The translations under genes and the position numbers were made by a program. This document shows positions 55,585 to 64,000 of a stretch of 64,000 bases of DNA, piece by piece. Position 1 is the first letter of the stretch. Every line of letters starts with the position of its first letter. Below the pieces are notes generated by a model, which saw only the letters and a program-made list of their open reading frames with translations, searched no databases and was not told the origin of the DNA. Source of the stretch: Mycolicibacterium chlorophenolicum (GTDB taxonomy: Bacteria; Actinomycetota; Actinomycetes; Mycobacteriales; Mycobacteriaceae); NCBI RefSeq assembly GCF_001044235.1, contig NZ_JYNL01000068.1, forward strand, positions 414-64,413. Reading direction: 5' to 3'.

Positions 55585-57933
55585 TCAGACCGTCGGCTTG
55601 CGCAGCTCGCGACGACTGCGCTCCCGCGCGACGAACTGCCTGCGGGCCGTCCGGTCGACGGTGTTCATGTCGGCCAGGATGCCCCGCAGTTCGCCGCGGA
55701 AGTTCCTGCGCCGGTCCTCGAGGTCCGCGGCGGGTTCGAGCAGATGCTGGTCGGCCGCGACCTGCCGCGCGGTGGTGAACAGCAGCGCCGACACCGACTC
55801 GTTGCTCTGCACCCGACCCTGCGCGACGTACTGCCTGCCCAGCCCGAGCGCCTTGGCCGTCAGATCCTTCTCGGAGATGTCGGCCGGTGCGTCGAGAAGG
55901 GCATCCGCGACGATCTGATAGGCCTCGAAGAACGGCCGCAGCAGCGGGCCGGCGATCGTCGGGCGTTTGGCCCGCAGCAGCGCGTCGAGCCGGTCACCGC
56001 CGGCGGCGACGTCGCTCTCCCAGTCCTCGTGCCAGGACATCTCCTCGGCGACATGCGCGCGGAAGGCCGCCGAGTCGGCGAAGTAGAACTCGAACTTGAG
56101 CAGGTCGCGCAGCCGCATCACCTGGCTCCAGAACGCGTCCAGCCGATCGCTGTCCGTGCGAGCGGCATAGGCGAGGGCGAGCTCGACCAACGAGGTCTCC
56201 AGGAACGCGTCGATCAGTGAGTTCCGGTAGAAGGCCGCCTCGAGCTCGTCCTGCGGCGCGATGTACCAGACGGTCTCGCGGCCGCCGTCGACGCGGGTGA
56301 CCGGGTGTCCACCCGACAGCGCGTCCAGCGCGGCGCGGACGCCGTCGGGGGTGCGTAACCGCAACGCGCTGTTGGTCATCGGGGTCTGCTTGCGCTCGAG
56401 GTAGTCCAGCGAGTCCTGCAGGGTGTGGTGCAACTGGTCCAGTGTCAGCGCGACCCCGCGGGTGGACAGCAGCAGCGCCGAGACGAGCCCTGTCGCGTTC
56501 ACCGGCGTCACCTGCACGATGCGCCACGCCACCTCGAACGCCATCTTCTGCAGCGCAAGGCGTTTGGCCGCCTCGTCGGTGGTCATCGGGCCGTGCGGCT
56601 CGCCGAGGTACTCCCGCATCGACACCGCCTGCGGGAACCGGACGTAGATCTTGCCGTAGTTGCGCTCGCCCTGGGCGCGGATGTAGTTGACCAGCCAGGA
56701 CAACCCCTCCGGGGTCTTCTCGCCGCCTCGGGCGTACGAGGCGTACTCGGCGGTCTCGTGCAGCTGGTCGAAGCTGATCGACACCGGCTGCAGCAGGATG
56801 TCGTCGCTGCGGCCGTCGAGGTAGGCGTCGGCGACGTAGGCGAGCAGACCGAGCTTGGGCGGCAACATCTTTCCGGTGCGCGACCGGGTGCCCTCGATCG
56901 CCCACGACAGGTTGAACCGCTTCTCGACGATGTAGCCGACGAACTGGCGCAGCACGAACTTGTACAACGGGTCGTCGAGCTTGCGGCGCAGGAAGATCAC
57001 GCCGGAGCGCCGCATCAGCGGCCCCATGGCGCCGAACGACAGGTTGATGCCGGCGAACGTGTGCACCGGGGGTAGCCGGTTCTCCTGCATCGCGACGGGC
57101 ACGATGACCCCGTCGAGGTAGGACCGGTGGGAGAACAGCAGGACGGCCGGGTGGGCTTCCAGCGCATGGCGCATCGCCTCGACCTCGGTGCGGTCGTAGT
57201 CGATGTTGGGGTCGAAGCCGCGGCTGAAGATGGCCCGGCCCAGCGACGGGATCAGGTCGACGGAGAACCGGCTCCAGCCGGTGCCGAGTTCGTCGAGCAT
57301 CTCGCCGGCCTGCTCGACGGTGGCGCCGGGGATCTTCTCCAGGCCCTCCCGGAAGCGGGCCGAGGAGAGCACCTCGGGTTTGATCAGCCGCGGGGACTTG
57401 TACTCCGGACCGAGCAGCCGCAGCTCCACCCTCTCGATCGCCAGGATCGCCCGGCGTAGTACGAATCGGGCGAATTCCCTGGGGTTTTCGGCGGTGGTGT
57501 TGTCGCTCCAGTACTGCCGCAGTTCGGACACCTTGGCGGGTTCGCCGGCGACGACGCGGGCGCGCGAGGGGTCGCGTTTGAGAATGCTGTGCTGCAGGAT
57601 CTTCGGCGGGCAGTACGTGTCACGCCCCGAGATGAGCGCGACCACCTTCGAGCGCGTCGGCAGTCCACCGGGCACCCAGAACACGCGCACCGGGACGACG
57701 GAGCGGTCGTCGTCGGCGTCGAGCATCTCCACCAGCTGAGCCAGCACCCCCGGCGGCGGGTCATCGTCGGCCGGCAGTCTGAGGACCTCGATCTTGGAGT
57801 CGGGGTGTTCGTCCCGCTGCCGGTGCAGCCAGTCGCTGAGCAGCTCCTCCTCGGCCGGTGACGACACCGAGGCGAGCACGAGGGTGTCGTCGACCGCGGT
57901 GAAGGCGGTGATGTCGTCGGCGCGGACTTTCAT
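55585..57933 (-). CDS. plsB2: Glycerol-3-phosphate acyltransferase
   Basis: The 782-residue protein has the acyltransferase block [10 protein letters not shown] (His269, Asp274), block II FIFLRR-like [15 protein letters not shown] and block [21 protein letters not shown], then VSISFDQL (block IV). The long N- and C-terminal regions are typical of bacterial PlsB. It adds the first acyl chain to glycerol-3-phosphate at the membrane face. Its ATG overlaps the HAD-acyltransferase stop by 4 bp. It is the Rv2482c orthologue. Confidence 0.93.
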   Translation of the reverse strand: MKVRADDITAFTAVDDTLVLASVSSPAEEELLSDWLHRQRDEHPDSKIEVLRLPADDDPPPGVLAQLVEMLDADDDRSVVPVRVFWVPGGLPTRSKVVALISGRDTYCPPKILQHSILKRDPSRARVVAGEPAKVSELRQYWSDNTTAENPREFARFVLRRAILAIERVELRLLGPEYKSPRLIKPEVLSSARFREGLEKIPGATVEQAGEMLDELGTGWSRFSVDLIPSLGRAIFSRGFDPNIDYDRTEVEAMRHALEAHPAVLLFSHRSYLDGVIVPVAMQENRLPPVHTFAGINLSFGAMGPLMRRSGVIFLRRKLDDPLYKFVLRQFVGYIVEKRFNLSWAIEGTRSRTGKMLPPKLGLLAYVADAYLDGRSDDILLQPVSISFDQLHETAEYASYARGGEKTPEGLSWLVNYIRAQGERNYGKIYVRFPQAVSMREYLGEPHGPMTTDEAAKRLALQKMAFEVAWRIVQVTPVNATGLVSALLLSTRGVALTLDQLHHTLQDSLDYLERKQTPMTNSALRLRTPDGVRAALDALSGGHPVTRVDGGRETVWYIAPQDELEAAFYRNSLIDAFLETSLVELALAYAARTDSDRLDAFWSQVMRLRDLLKFEFYFADSAAFRAHVAEEMSWHEDWESDVAAGGDRLDALLRAKRPTIAGPLLRPFFEAYQIVADALLDAPADISEKDLTAKALGLGRQYVAQGRVQSNESVSALLFTTARQVAADQHLLEPAADLEDRRRNFRGELRGILADMNTVDRTARRQFVARERSRRELRKPTV

Positions 57934-59549
57934 GGCCGGCCCTTCGCGGGCGCCTTCTTGGCCGCGGTCGTCTTCTTGGGGGCGGCCTTCTTGGCGGCGG
58001 CTTTCTTCGCCGGTGTCTTCTTCGCGGCCTTCTTGGCCGGGGCCTTCGCCGCCTTCGTGCGCTTGTACAAGTCGGGCTCCGGCAGGGTGTCCTGCGGCCA
58101 GTCCTTGAGGGTGTCGAGGTAGAGCTGCCGCACCTCGGCGATGCGCTCGTCGAGGTTGTCGTGCGTCCAGCCGTCGACCGGAATCGGCGGGTAGACAACG
58201 ACATCCACGGTCCCGGGATTGAACGTGCTGGAGTCGCGCGCGGCGATCACCTCCGCGTTGCGGATGACGATCGGCACGATCGGGATGCCCACCGACATCG
58301 CGATCCGGAACGGGCCCTTCTTGAACTCGCCGACCTCGGTGGTGTCCAGCCGGGTGCCTTCGGGGGCGATCAGGATCGACAGGCCCTTGCGCGCCAGGTC
58401 CTCGACCTTCTTCAACCCCTCGACGGCCTTGCGCGGATCGTCACGGTCGATGAAGGCGGCGTCCATGATCTTGCCCATCGTGCCGACGATGGGGTCGTTC
58501 TCGAGTTCCTTCTTGCCGACCGAGGTGAAATTGTCACTGACGAGCCTGCCAGCGATGAGCGGGTCGGCCTGGTTGCGGTGGTTGAAGATGAACACGGCGG
58601 GGCGTTGCGCGGTCAGGTTCTCCTCGCCGAGCACGTTCAGGTTGATCCCGATGGTGTTGAGCAGGGTCCTGCCGAACACCGAGGTGAAGAAGTTCACCCC
58701 GCTGCGCCGGTTGCGCGCCAGCAGCCCCACCCCGAGCGCGCCCCACGCCACCGGCACCATCGTCGCGATCCCGGCCGCGGTGCGCAGCTGCGACACCGGG
58801 CTCGCCCCGCTGCGACTGCTGAAGCGCAGGATGGGCCAGCCGCGCTTGGCGGCGACCGCGGCCATCTTGCCCGCGGGATTGGTCGGCCGGGGATTGCCGA
58901 CGAGGTACATCAGCGCGACGTCCTCGTCGCCGTCGGCGTAGAAGTAGCTCTGCGACAGGTCGACGCTGTTGGCGGCGGCGAACTCCTGCACCGCGCGGGC
59001 CTTGCCCGGCCCCCAGATGATGGGCCGCTCCACCTCGCCGGTGATCAGTCCGTTCTCGTCGGTCTCGAACTTGTTGCTCAGCACGTTGTCGATCCCCAAG
59101 AAGCGAGCGACGGGTTCGACCTGGACGGTCAGCGCGGAGGAACTGAGGACGACGGTGTGGCCGCGGGCCATGTGCGCGCGGACCAGTTGACGCATCTCCG
59201 GATAGATGCGACCGACGATCTTCTGCACGAACAGCCGCTCGGCGAGTTCGTCGATGTCGTCCACCGAGTTGCCGCGCAGCATCCGGGCGCCCTTGCCGAT
59301 GAGGTCCTCGAATTCCGAGCGCCCCAGCTGATGGTTGAGGCCGGCCTGCACCATGCCGATGAACTCACCGACGGACATCTGCCGGCGCCGCAACCGGTCC
59401 TGCGTCATGACGACGCCGGTGAATCCGGCGACCAGAGTGCCGTCGAGGTCGAAGAACGCCCCGACCTGGGGACCCTCCGGGCTGGCCTCGATCTCGGCGA
59501 CCGACCCGGGGAGACGCATCTGAGGGCTGCCGGCCGTATTCGGTGTCAC
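57930..59549 (-). CDS. plsC: HAD phosphatase fused to lysophosphatidic acid acyltransferase
   Basis: The 539-residue protein has an N-terminal HAD-IB hydrolase with FFDLDGTLV (Asp34, Asp36), [10 protein letters not shown] and [12 protein letters not shown] short hydrophobic linker follows, then a PlsC domain with [11 protein letters not shown] (His324, Asp329) and [10 protein letters not shown]. The last 45 residues are Lys/Ala/Pro repeats like a histone-H1 tail. It could acylate lysophosphatidate and dephosphorylate a lipid phosphate. It is the Rv2483c orthologue. Both ends overlap neighbouring genes by 4 bp. Confidence 0.92.
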   Translation of the reverse strand: MTPNTAGSPQMRLPGSVAEIEASPEGPQVGAFFDLDGTLVAGFTGVVMTQDRLRRRQMSVGEFIGMVQAGLNHQLGRSEFEDLIGKGARMLRGNSVDDIDELAERLFVQKIVGRIYPEMRQLVRAHMARGHTVVLSSSALTVQVEPVARFLGIDNVLSNKFETDENGLITGEVERPIIWGPGKARAVQEFAAANSVDLSQSYFYADGDEDVALMYLVGNPRPTNPAGKMAAVAAKRGWPILRFSSRSGASPVSQLRTAAGIATMVPVAWGALGVGLLARNRRSGVNFFTSVFGRTLLNTIGINLNVLGEENLTAQRPAVFIFNHRNQADPLIAGRLVSDNFTSVGKKELENDPIVGTMGKIMDAAFIDRDDPRKAVEGLKKVEDLARKGLSILIAPEGTRLDTTEVGEFKKGPFRIAMSVGIPIVPIVIRNAEVIAARDSSTFNPGTVDVVVYPPIPVDGWTHDNLDERIAEVRQLYLDTLKDWPQDTLPEPDLYKRTKAAKAPAKKAAKKTPAKKAAAKKAAPKKTTAAKKAPAKGRP

Positions 59550-61051
59550 TGTGCGGCACTTCCGTTCGTCGAGGTGGCAGGGGACGTCGAGGTGGTGGAG
59601 GACAGAGCGGACGACTCGTCGGTGAAGGTCGCGGGCACGGCCCGGCCGTCACCGCCCAGGGCGAGGACTTCGTCGAAACCGGCGAGCAGACACCGGGCCA
59701 GCAGCGCCGGATCGGTGATGGCCGCGCGGTCGTAGCGGGTGGTGATCGTGCAGTAGCCGGACCGCGAGATCAGCACGACCATCATCGCGACCCCGGGCAG
59801 CGGCCCGAGCCCGTACTGCCGCAACACCTTCGCTCCGGCGATGAAGGTGTCCCCCGCGTACACGGGCACGTTGCTAGCCTGAACGTCGGAGTTCACGATG
59901 GAGCCGGCCATCGACTCCAGCACGCTGTCGGGCAGCAGGGAGACGACGGGGGCGATCGCGCCGACCATGTCGAGCGCGCGCTCGTCGCGCTTGCGCGTCA
60001 TCTGGGTCCTGATGTTGCGGATGCGCACCGCCGGGTCGCTCAGCCCGATCGGCGCGGCGAGGTTCACCCCCGCGAAGCGGTTGCCGCCCGCCGGGTCCGC
60101 CTCGGACCGCAGGTTCACCGGCACCGCCATCGGCAGCGTGTCCACCGGAACCCCCTTGGCCTGGTGGTAGCGCCGCAGCGCGCCGCACAGCCCCGCCAGG
60201 TAGGCGTCGTTGATCGAGCCACCCGCGGCTTTCGCGGCGCGGTGCAGGGCGCCGAACTCGATGTCGATGGCCTCGCTGCGGCTCGACAGGCTGCGCCGGC
60301 GCAGCAGCGGCGAGGGCGGGGCCACCGGACCGATGACGCGGGCGCCCGACATCGCGTAGTCGATGACGCTGCCCAGCCGTGAGACCGGGTCCCGCACGAC
60401 GTGCCCGACCGCCTGCGCGGCGCCGAAGAGCGCGTCGCGGACCCCGCCGGCGATGGTGCCGGGCAGCCGGTTGAACCCTTGGCGCATCAGATCATTGGGC
60501 GACAGGTCGGCCGGGATGGGCAGCGGCGCGGTGTCCTGCGGCGGCGGATCGCGTTCCAGGTCGTACAGGTTGGCGAACATCTCGACCCCGCCCACGCCGT
60601 CGGTGACGGCGTGGCTGAGATGGACCATCAACGCGGCCTGTCCGTCGTGCACCCCTTCGATCAGCGTGGCGGTCCACAGCGGGCGGGAGATGTCGAGCGG
60701 CGACTGGGCGGCCACCTCGGCCAGATCCATCACCTGGCGCAGGGTGCCCGGTTGCGGAACGCGCACGCGGCGCAGGTGGAAGTCGAGGTTGAAGTCGGGG
60801 TCGACCACCCAGCGCGGCGCGGCCGTCGGCAGCGTCGGGGTGACGACCTTCTGCCGCAGCCGCAGGACTTTGCGGGAGGCGTTCTCGAAGCGGGCGCGGA
60901 AGGTGTTCCAGTCGGGAGTCGTGTCGAGCAGTTCGACGGTGAGAATGCCGGAGCGGGTGCGCGGGTTGGCTTCGCCACGGTGCAGGATCTGATCGAGGGG
61001 ACTGAGTTCCTCCGGGAGTCCGGCAGCGTCCACTTCCGGCGCATTGCTCAT
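59546..61051 (-). CDS. Wax ester synthase/diacylglycerol acyltransferase (WS/DGAT)
   Basis: The 501-residue protein has the condensation-domain-like N-half with VHLSHAVTDGVGG. The usual HHxxxDG reads SHAVTDG, keeping His147 and Asp151 but with Ser146 for the first His. NDAYLAGLCGALRRY and the C-terminal VPVYAGDTFIAG are typical of the family. It makes triacylglycerol or wax esters from acyl-CoA. It is the Rv2484c orthologue and leads the operon with the HAD-PlsC and PlsB2 genes. TAGCGT lies 7 nt before the ATG. Confidence 0.9.
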   Translation of the reverse strand: MSNAPEVDAAGLPEELSPLDQILHRGEANPRTRSGILTVELLDTTPDWNTFRARFENASRKVLRLRQKVVTPTLPTAAPRWVVDPDFNLDFHLRRVRVPQPGTLRQVMDLAEVAAQSPLDISRPLWTATLIEGVHDGQAALMVHLSHAVTDGVGGVEMFANLYDLERDPPPQDTAPLPIPADLSPNDLMRQGFNRLPGTIAGGVRDALFGAAQAVGHVVRDPVSRLGSVIDYAMSGARVIGPVAPPSPLLRRRSLSSRSEAIDIEFGALHRAAKAAGGSINDAYLAGLCGALRRYHQAKGVPVDTLPMAVPVNLRSEADPAGGNRFAGVNLAAPIGLSDPAVRIRNIRTQMTRKRDERALDMVGAIAPVVSLLPDSVLESMAGSIVNSDVQASNVPVYAGDTFIAGAKVLRQYGLGPLPGVAMMVVLISRSGYCTITTRYDRAAITDPALLARCLLAGFDEVLALGGDGRAVPATFTDESSALSSTTSTSPATSTNGSAAQ

Positions 61052-61058
61052 GGGCACC

Positions 61059-61064
61059 ACGCTA
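61059..61064 (-). promoter_or_regulatory. -10 box of a probable leaderless WS/DGAT promoter
   Basis: On the minus strand TAGCGT, 7 nt, then the ATG at 61051. Confidence 0.5.
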
Positions 61065-61109
61065 GTCGGCCGCTCCGAGACGCGGAGCGGCTTTAGGGCC
61101 TGCGCGCGA

Positions 61110-61115
61110 TACACT
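61110..61115 (+). promoter_or_regulatory. -10 box of tRNA-Arg
   Basis: TACACT lies 11 nt before the tRNA 5' end. No convincing -35 was seen at 16-19 bp. Confidence 0.4.
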
Positions 61116-61126
61116 CGCCGGGCGTT

Positions 61127-61200
61127 GCCTCCGTAGCTCAGTCGGATAGAGCAAGAGCCTTCTAATCTCTAGGTCGCAGGTTCGATTCCTGCCGGGGGCG
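61127..61200 (+). tRNA. tRNA-Arg (TCT)
   Basis: The acceptor GCCTCCG pairs with CGGGGGC, including one T-G pair. The D-arm is GCTC/GAGC, the anticodon loop CTTCTAA gives TCT, and the T-arm is GCAGG-TTCGATT-CCTGC. The anticodon stem is AGAGC/TCTCT, so the pair next to the loop is a C-T mismatch. CCA is not encoded. Confidence 0.93.
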
Positions 61201-61220
61201 CTTTCCTCTCACGGACACAT

Positions 61221-61277
61221 CGAGTGTGCGGAAATTGACGGCCGCACTCGCGATTCACGTCAATATCCGCACACTCG
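61221..61277. terminator. 20-bp palindrome between tRNA-Arg and the hydrolase gene
   Basis: CGAGTGTGCGGAAATTGACG (61221-61240) and CGTCAATATCCGCACACTCG (61258-61277) are inverted copies with one mismatch and a 17-nt loop. It lies between convergent genes and could end the hydrolase transcript or trim the tRNA transcript. Confidence 0.65.
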
Positions 61278-61292
61278 GCGCGCTCTGTCGTG

Positions 61293-63956
61293 TCAGACCG
61301 CCATGGGCAGAGGGTTCGGTCCCTGGTTGGTGCCCTGCGACGTCGTCGGCAACGACACCTCCACGCTCTTGATGTTGACGAACCCGAACTGGGTCAGGTT
61401 CAGGAACGGGGTTGCGGTGGTGAAGATCTGCAGCTCCAGGTCGCTGGCCGGGGTCATCGTGTAGGCGATGTCCTCGAGGTCGATCTCCACCTGCTGGTCG
61501 CGCCCGTTGAGCGTGACCGGCACCGGCGAGACGATGTTGCCGACGACCAGTCCGGTGCTCTTGTCGAGGACCTGGGCGTAGATGTGCCGGCTGGTGCCCA
61601 GGCCGCTGTAGTCGATCACCACGTGCGGCGCGCCGACGACGTTCGCCTCCCCCGACGCCGGATTGTTCAGCTTGATGGTCACGGCGTTGGTGGCCTCCGA
61701 ACCGTTGCCGTACGAGTAGGGGGCCGGAGCCAGCGGCCCGGGACCCGATCCGCCGATGATCGGGATGATCGGCAGCGTCTTGCCGATGTTCCACGTCGTC
61801 GACGGCACCTTGCTGATGGCGTCGTAGAAGTCGTCGGCGGTCGGCCGCACGGTCGAGGTCCAGCGGTCGCCGTTCTGGTCGGTCCACTCGAAGGCGTTCG
61901 GATCGGCCGGGATGAGGTCCTTGACGTAGGTCTGCATCCATTTGACGGATTCGGTTAGCGTCCACACGCTGTCGGCGGTCCCGTTGCCCTGCCCGGGCAG
62001 GCAAGTGCCGTGGCCGCCGCAGAACCAGATCAGCTTCACGTTCGGGTTGTCCGCGAGGTAGCCCAGGTTGACGATCGACTGGTGCAGCGGGAACAGCACG
62101 TCGACGGTGCCCTGGAAGATCAGGGTGGGCGCGGAGATCCCGCGTACCGTCTGGCCCGGCCCGCTGTTCTGCAGCAGCTGGATCTGGCTGGGGGTCAGAA
62201 CGCCCAGTGTGGCGCCGGTCAGGATGCCGCCGTAGATCTGCGGGTTGATCCTGGCCCTCGTCTCCACCAGTCCGAGCAGCAGAATGGCCGAGTACGTGGT
62301 CCGGAACGCGTTGTGCGGGTACAGCGAGTCCGGCAGTGTGTTCCAGGACCACCCCGGGGCGATCGCGTCCACCCGGTTGTCCCCCGCGGCGGTCACCCAC
62401 TGGATGCCGCCGCCGTAGGACACGCCGACCATGCCCATGGTCGGGTCGTTCGCCTTGTCCAGTTCGACGCCGTTCTGGGTCGCCACCCAGCTGATCAGCT
62501 CCGACACGTCCTGGCCCTCGTACTGAGGGCTGTCGAGTTGCAGGACGCCGCCGGAGGCGAATTCGCCGCGCGGGTCCCACGTCACCACGTTGTAGCCGAG
62601 CGAACGGAACGATGAGACGAACGGGTCGGCGGGGTCGGTGGCGCCCGCCTGTGCCAGGCCCGGCCCATTGAAGATCGTCTCGAAGCCGGGATTGCCGTCG
62701 ATGTCGGGGAAGTTCGTGTCGATCGCCGGGAAGAAGTTGGTGCTGATCTGGGTGCCGTCCCACGAGGTGACGAACGTCGTATAGGCGACCGGGGTGTCCG
62801 TCACGCCGCGCAGGTCGTCGATGTTGACCTCGATGTTCTGCAACTCCGCGGTGCCGAGCAGACCCGAGAGGACGTTGGCCTGCTGCAGGGCCTGAACGAT
62901 CGGAGTGATGAGTGTCCCCCCGATGATCGGCAACCCGGTGATGGCGTCGGTGAACTTCGTGTTCTGCGCGACGAGCACCGAGAAGGTCTCGATTCCCGAC
63001 GGGCCGTTGCTGGTGTTCTCGTCGGCGAAGGGCAGGAAGCGGAAGGCGCCGGTCGTGGCGTCGAGGGTCAGCTTGCCGCCCTTGCTCGGGCCGTCCTTCA
63101 GTGTGTAGACCGAGCCGTCCGGGGTGGTGCAGGCGGGGCCGCTGACGGTGCAGCCGACGATCACCCCGGCGGCGACGTCGACCGAGTAGGGCGGGATCGC
63201 CAGGGTCTGCACCTGTGCCGCTTCGCGCCGCGCGCCGGCTAGTAGGACGAGGTCGGATAGCGATCCGCCGATCGGCGCGCTGCCGTTGTTCGAGGAGTCC
63301 GGGTCCAGCACGCGGTTCAGCGCGGCCAGGAGTCCGCCCACCACCGTCGTGCGCGGCGCGGCCGGCGCGGAGACCTGGGTGTCGTCGGTGACGAGTGCCC
63401 CCGGCGGCGTCCACAGAGAGGTGACGGTCTTCGGCGCCGCCTCCGCCTCGCGGCCCGCGACCACCCGCGGGCTCTTCAGCCAGGCCAGACCGCGGGCCCT
63501 CTCGACCGACGGCGCCGCGGCACTGGTGTCCGCAGCCTCCGTCGATGCCGACGAATCCTGTTGCGCCGGTGCGGATTCCTGCTCATCGGCGGATTCGCGA
63601 TGCTTGCGGCGGTCGCTGGGCCGGGCGGCGGGCGCATCGGCTTCGGCATCGGCTTCCGAGTCGGCACGGTCGGCGGCGCGCTTCTCACGCTCCGCGGCAA
63701 CCCGGTCGACGATGTTCTTGACCGTGTCGGCGAGCGACGTGCGGTCGGTGGTGCGGTGCTTACCGAGCGGCTGCCTGTCGAGGGTCACCGTGTCGTCACG
63801 CGTCGACGAAGCCGGCGAGCCGGCGTCGACCGACGACGGAGCCGACGTGTCCGTGTCATCGGCGTAGGCCACGCCCTGGCCCGTGAGGATGGCCGTTCCG
63901 ACGCCCAGGGCAATCGCCAACCCGCCGACCCGACCGACATAACTTGCAGCACTCAT
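61293..63956 (-). CDS. Large secreted alpha/beta hydrolase (X-Pro dipeptidase/CocE-like)
   Basis: The 887-residue protein has a signal peptide (AIALGVGTAILTGQGVAYA, cleaved near residue 32). A long charged disordered region to about 190 is rich in Ala, Asp, Ser and Arg. A domain with cysteines in GCTVSGPACTT follows, then an alpha/beta hydrolase with the nucleophile elbow GVSYGGG, an Asp in FQGTVDVLFPL and a His in CGGHGTCLPG. A C-terminal beta-sandwich resembles that of S15 peptidases or CocE esterases. It is exported. GGAGGG precedes the ATG at 63956; 44 bp remain to the window edge. Confidence 0.8.
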   Translation of the reverse strand: MSAASYVGRVGGLAIALGVGTAILTGQGVAYADDTDTSAPSSVDAGSPASSTRDDTVTLDRQPLGKHRTTDRTSLADTVKNIVDRVAAEREKRAADRADSEADAEADAPAARPSDRRKHRESADEQESAPAQQDSSASTEAADTSAAAPSVERARGLAWLKSPRVVAGREAEAAPKTVTSLWTPPGALVTDDTQVSAPAAPRTTVVGGLLAALNRVLDPDSSNNGSAPIGGSLSDLVLLAGARREAAQVQTLAIPPYSVDVAAGVIVGCTVSGPACTTPDGSVYTLKDGPSKGGKLTLDATTGAFRFLPFADENTSNGPSGIETFSVLVAQNTKFTDAITGLPIIGGTLITPIVQALQQANVLSGLLGTAELQNIEVNIDDLRGVTDTPVAYTTFVTSWDGTQISTNFFPAIDTNFPDIDGNPGFETIFNGPGLAQAGATDPADPFVSSFRSLGYNVVTWDPRGEFASGGVLQLDSPQYEGQDVSELISWVATQNGVELDKANDPTMGMVGVSYGGGIQWVTAAGDNRVDAIAPGWSWNTLPDSLYPHNAFRTTYSAILLLGLVETRARINPQIYGGILTGATLGVLTPSQIQLLQNSGPGQTVRGISAPTLIFQGTVDVLFPLHQSIVNLGYLADNPNVKLIWFCGGHGTCLPGQGNGTADSVWTLTESVKWMQTYVKDLIPADPNAFEWTDQNGDRWTSTVRPTADDFYDAISKVPSTTWNIGKTLPIIPIIGGSGPGPLAPAPYSYGNGSEATNAVTIKLNNPASGEANVVGAPHVVIDYSGLGTSRHIYAQVLDKSTGLVVGNIVSPVPVTLNGRDQQVEIDLEDIAYTMTPASDLELQIFTTATPFLNLTQFGFVNIKSVEVSLPTTSQGTNQGPNPLPMAV

Positions 63957-64000
63957 GACTACGCCCTCCGTCAGCAACACTCGAAACGGGGCAGACACTA

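Overview
The window is a GC-rich chromosomal segment from a Mycobacterium, most likely a fast-growing Mycolicibacterium. The central part follows the M. tuberculosis order Rv2457c to Rv2484c: clpX, mmuM, clpP2-clpP1, tig, then nei, rpiB, a CPWC DsbA-like oxidoreductase, pepN, a DUF5130 protein with ctaJ, an HNH nuclease, glbO, a thioesterase, the 180-kDa-type NAD-glutamate dehydrogenase, ettA, a second ssb, plsB2, a HAD-plsC fusion and a WS/DGAT. Blocks not in the M. tuberculosis order, such as sulfur handling, GSIII, a haloperoxidase, a pyrimidine operon and a PucR/ADH/permease unit, sit between the conserved segments. I see no insertion sequence, prophage or CRISPR array.

Region 1-7.6 kb. 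After the end of a methylmalonate-semialdehyde dehydrogenase gene and a TIM-barrel isomerase lies a divergent reactive-sulfur module. The left arm encodes a CstB-like persulfide dioxygenase/rhodanese, a sulfide:quinone oxidoreductase, a thioredoxin, an overlooked 52-residue cysteine-rich protein, a DUF302 protein and a TauE/SafE exporter. The right arm encodes a rhodanese/DUF2892 protein, a second TauE/SafE exporter and a CsoR/CstR-type repressor. Five TACCC-N4-GGGTA-type palindromes control it. Two lie inside the 19-bp spacers of the two divergent promoters, and one precedes the repressor gene.

Region 7.6-20 kb. This holds a beta-propeller lipoprotein, a type III glutamine synthetase with a TTG start, fdhD, the Clp protease genes (clpX apart from tig-clpP1-clpP2), mmuM, a small secreted Gly/Pro/Val-repeat protein, a PPOX flavoprotein, a vanadium-type haloperoxidase, and divergent tRNA-Pro and tRNA-Gly genes.

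Region 20-35 kb. This is mostly accessory. It has a GH16-like protein, an MFS pump with a RibD-like reductase, an APC permease plus zinc alcohol dehydrogenase opposite a PucR regulator with a strong operator-like palindrome, a Gly/Asp-rich membrane protein, a Na+/H+ antiporter, rpiB-nei, and a tightly overlapping cytosine permease/cytosine deaminase/2OG-oxygenase-fold operon.

Region 35-64 kb. This is largely the conserved core, with a LuxR-type ATPase regulator before glbO, a stand-alone allophanate-hydrolase C-domain protein, a CopD-CtaG fusion, a three-gene acyltransferase operon, tRNA-Arg and a large secreted alpha/beta hydrolase.

Window-wide patterns: at least twelve genes have a TANNNT box 6-8 nt before the start codon, which points to leaderless transcripts. 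Many operon junctions are 4-bp ATGA/GTGA overlaps. Three convergent gene pairs share their stop codons on CTAG/CTAA. Several intergenic regions carry long palindromes or copies of a dispersed repeat.
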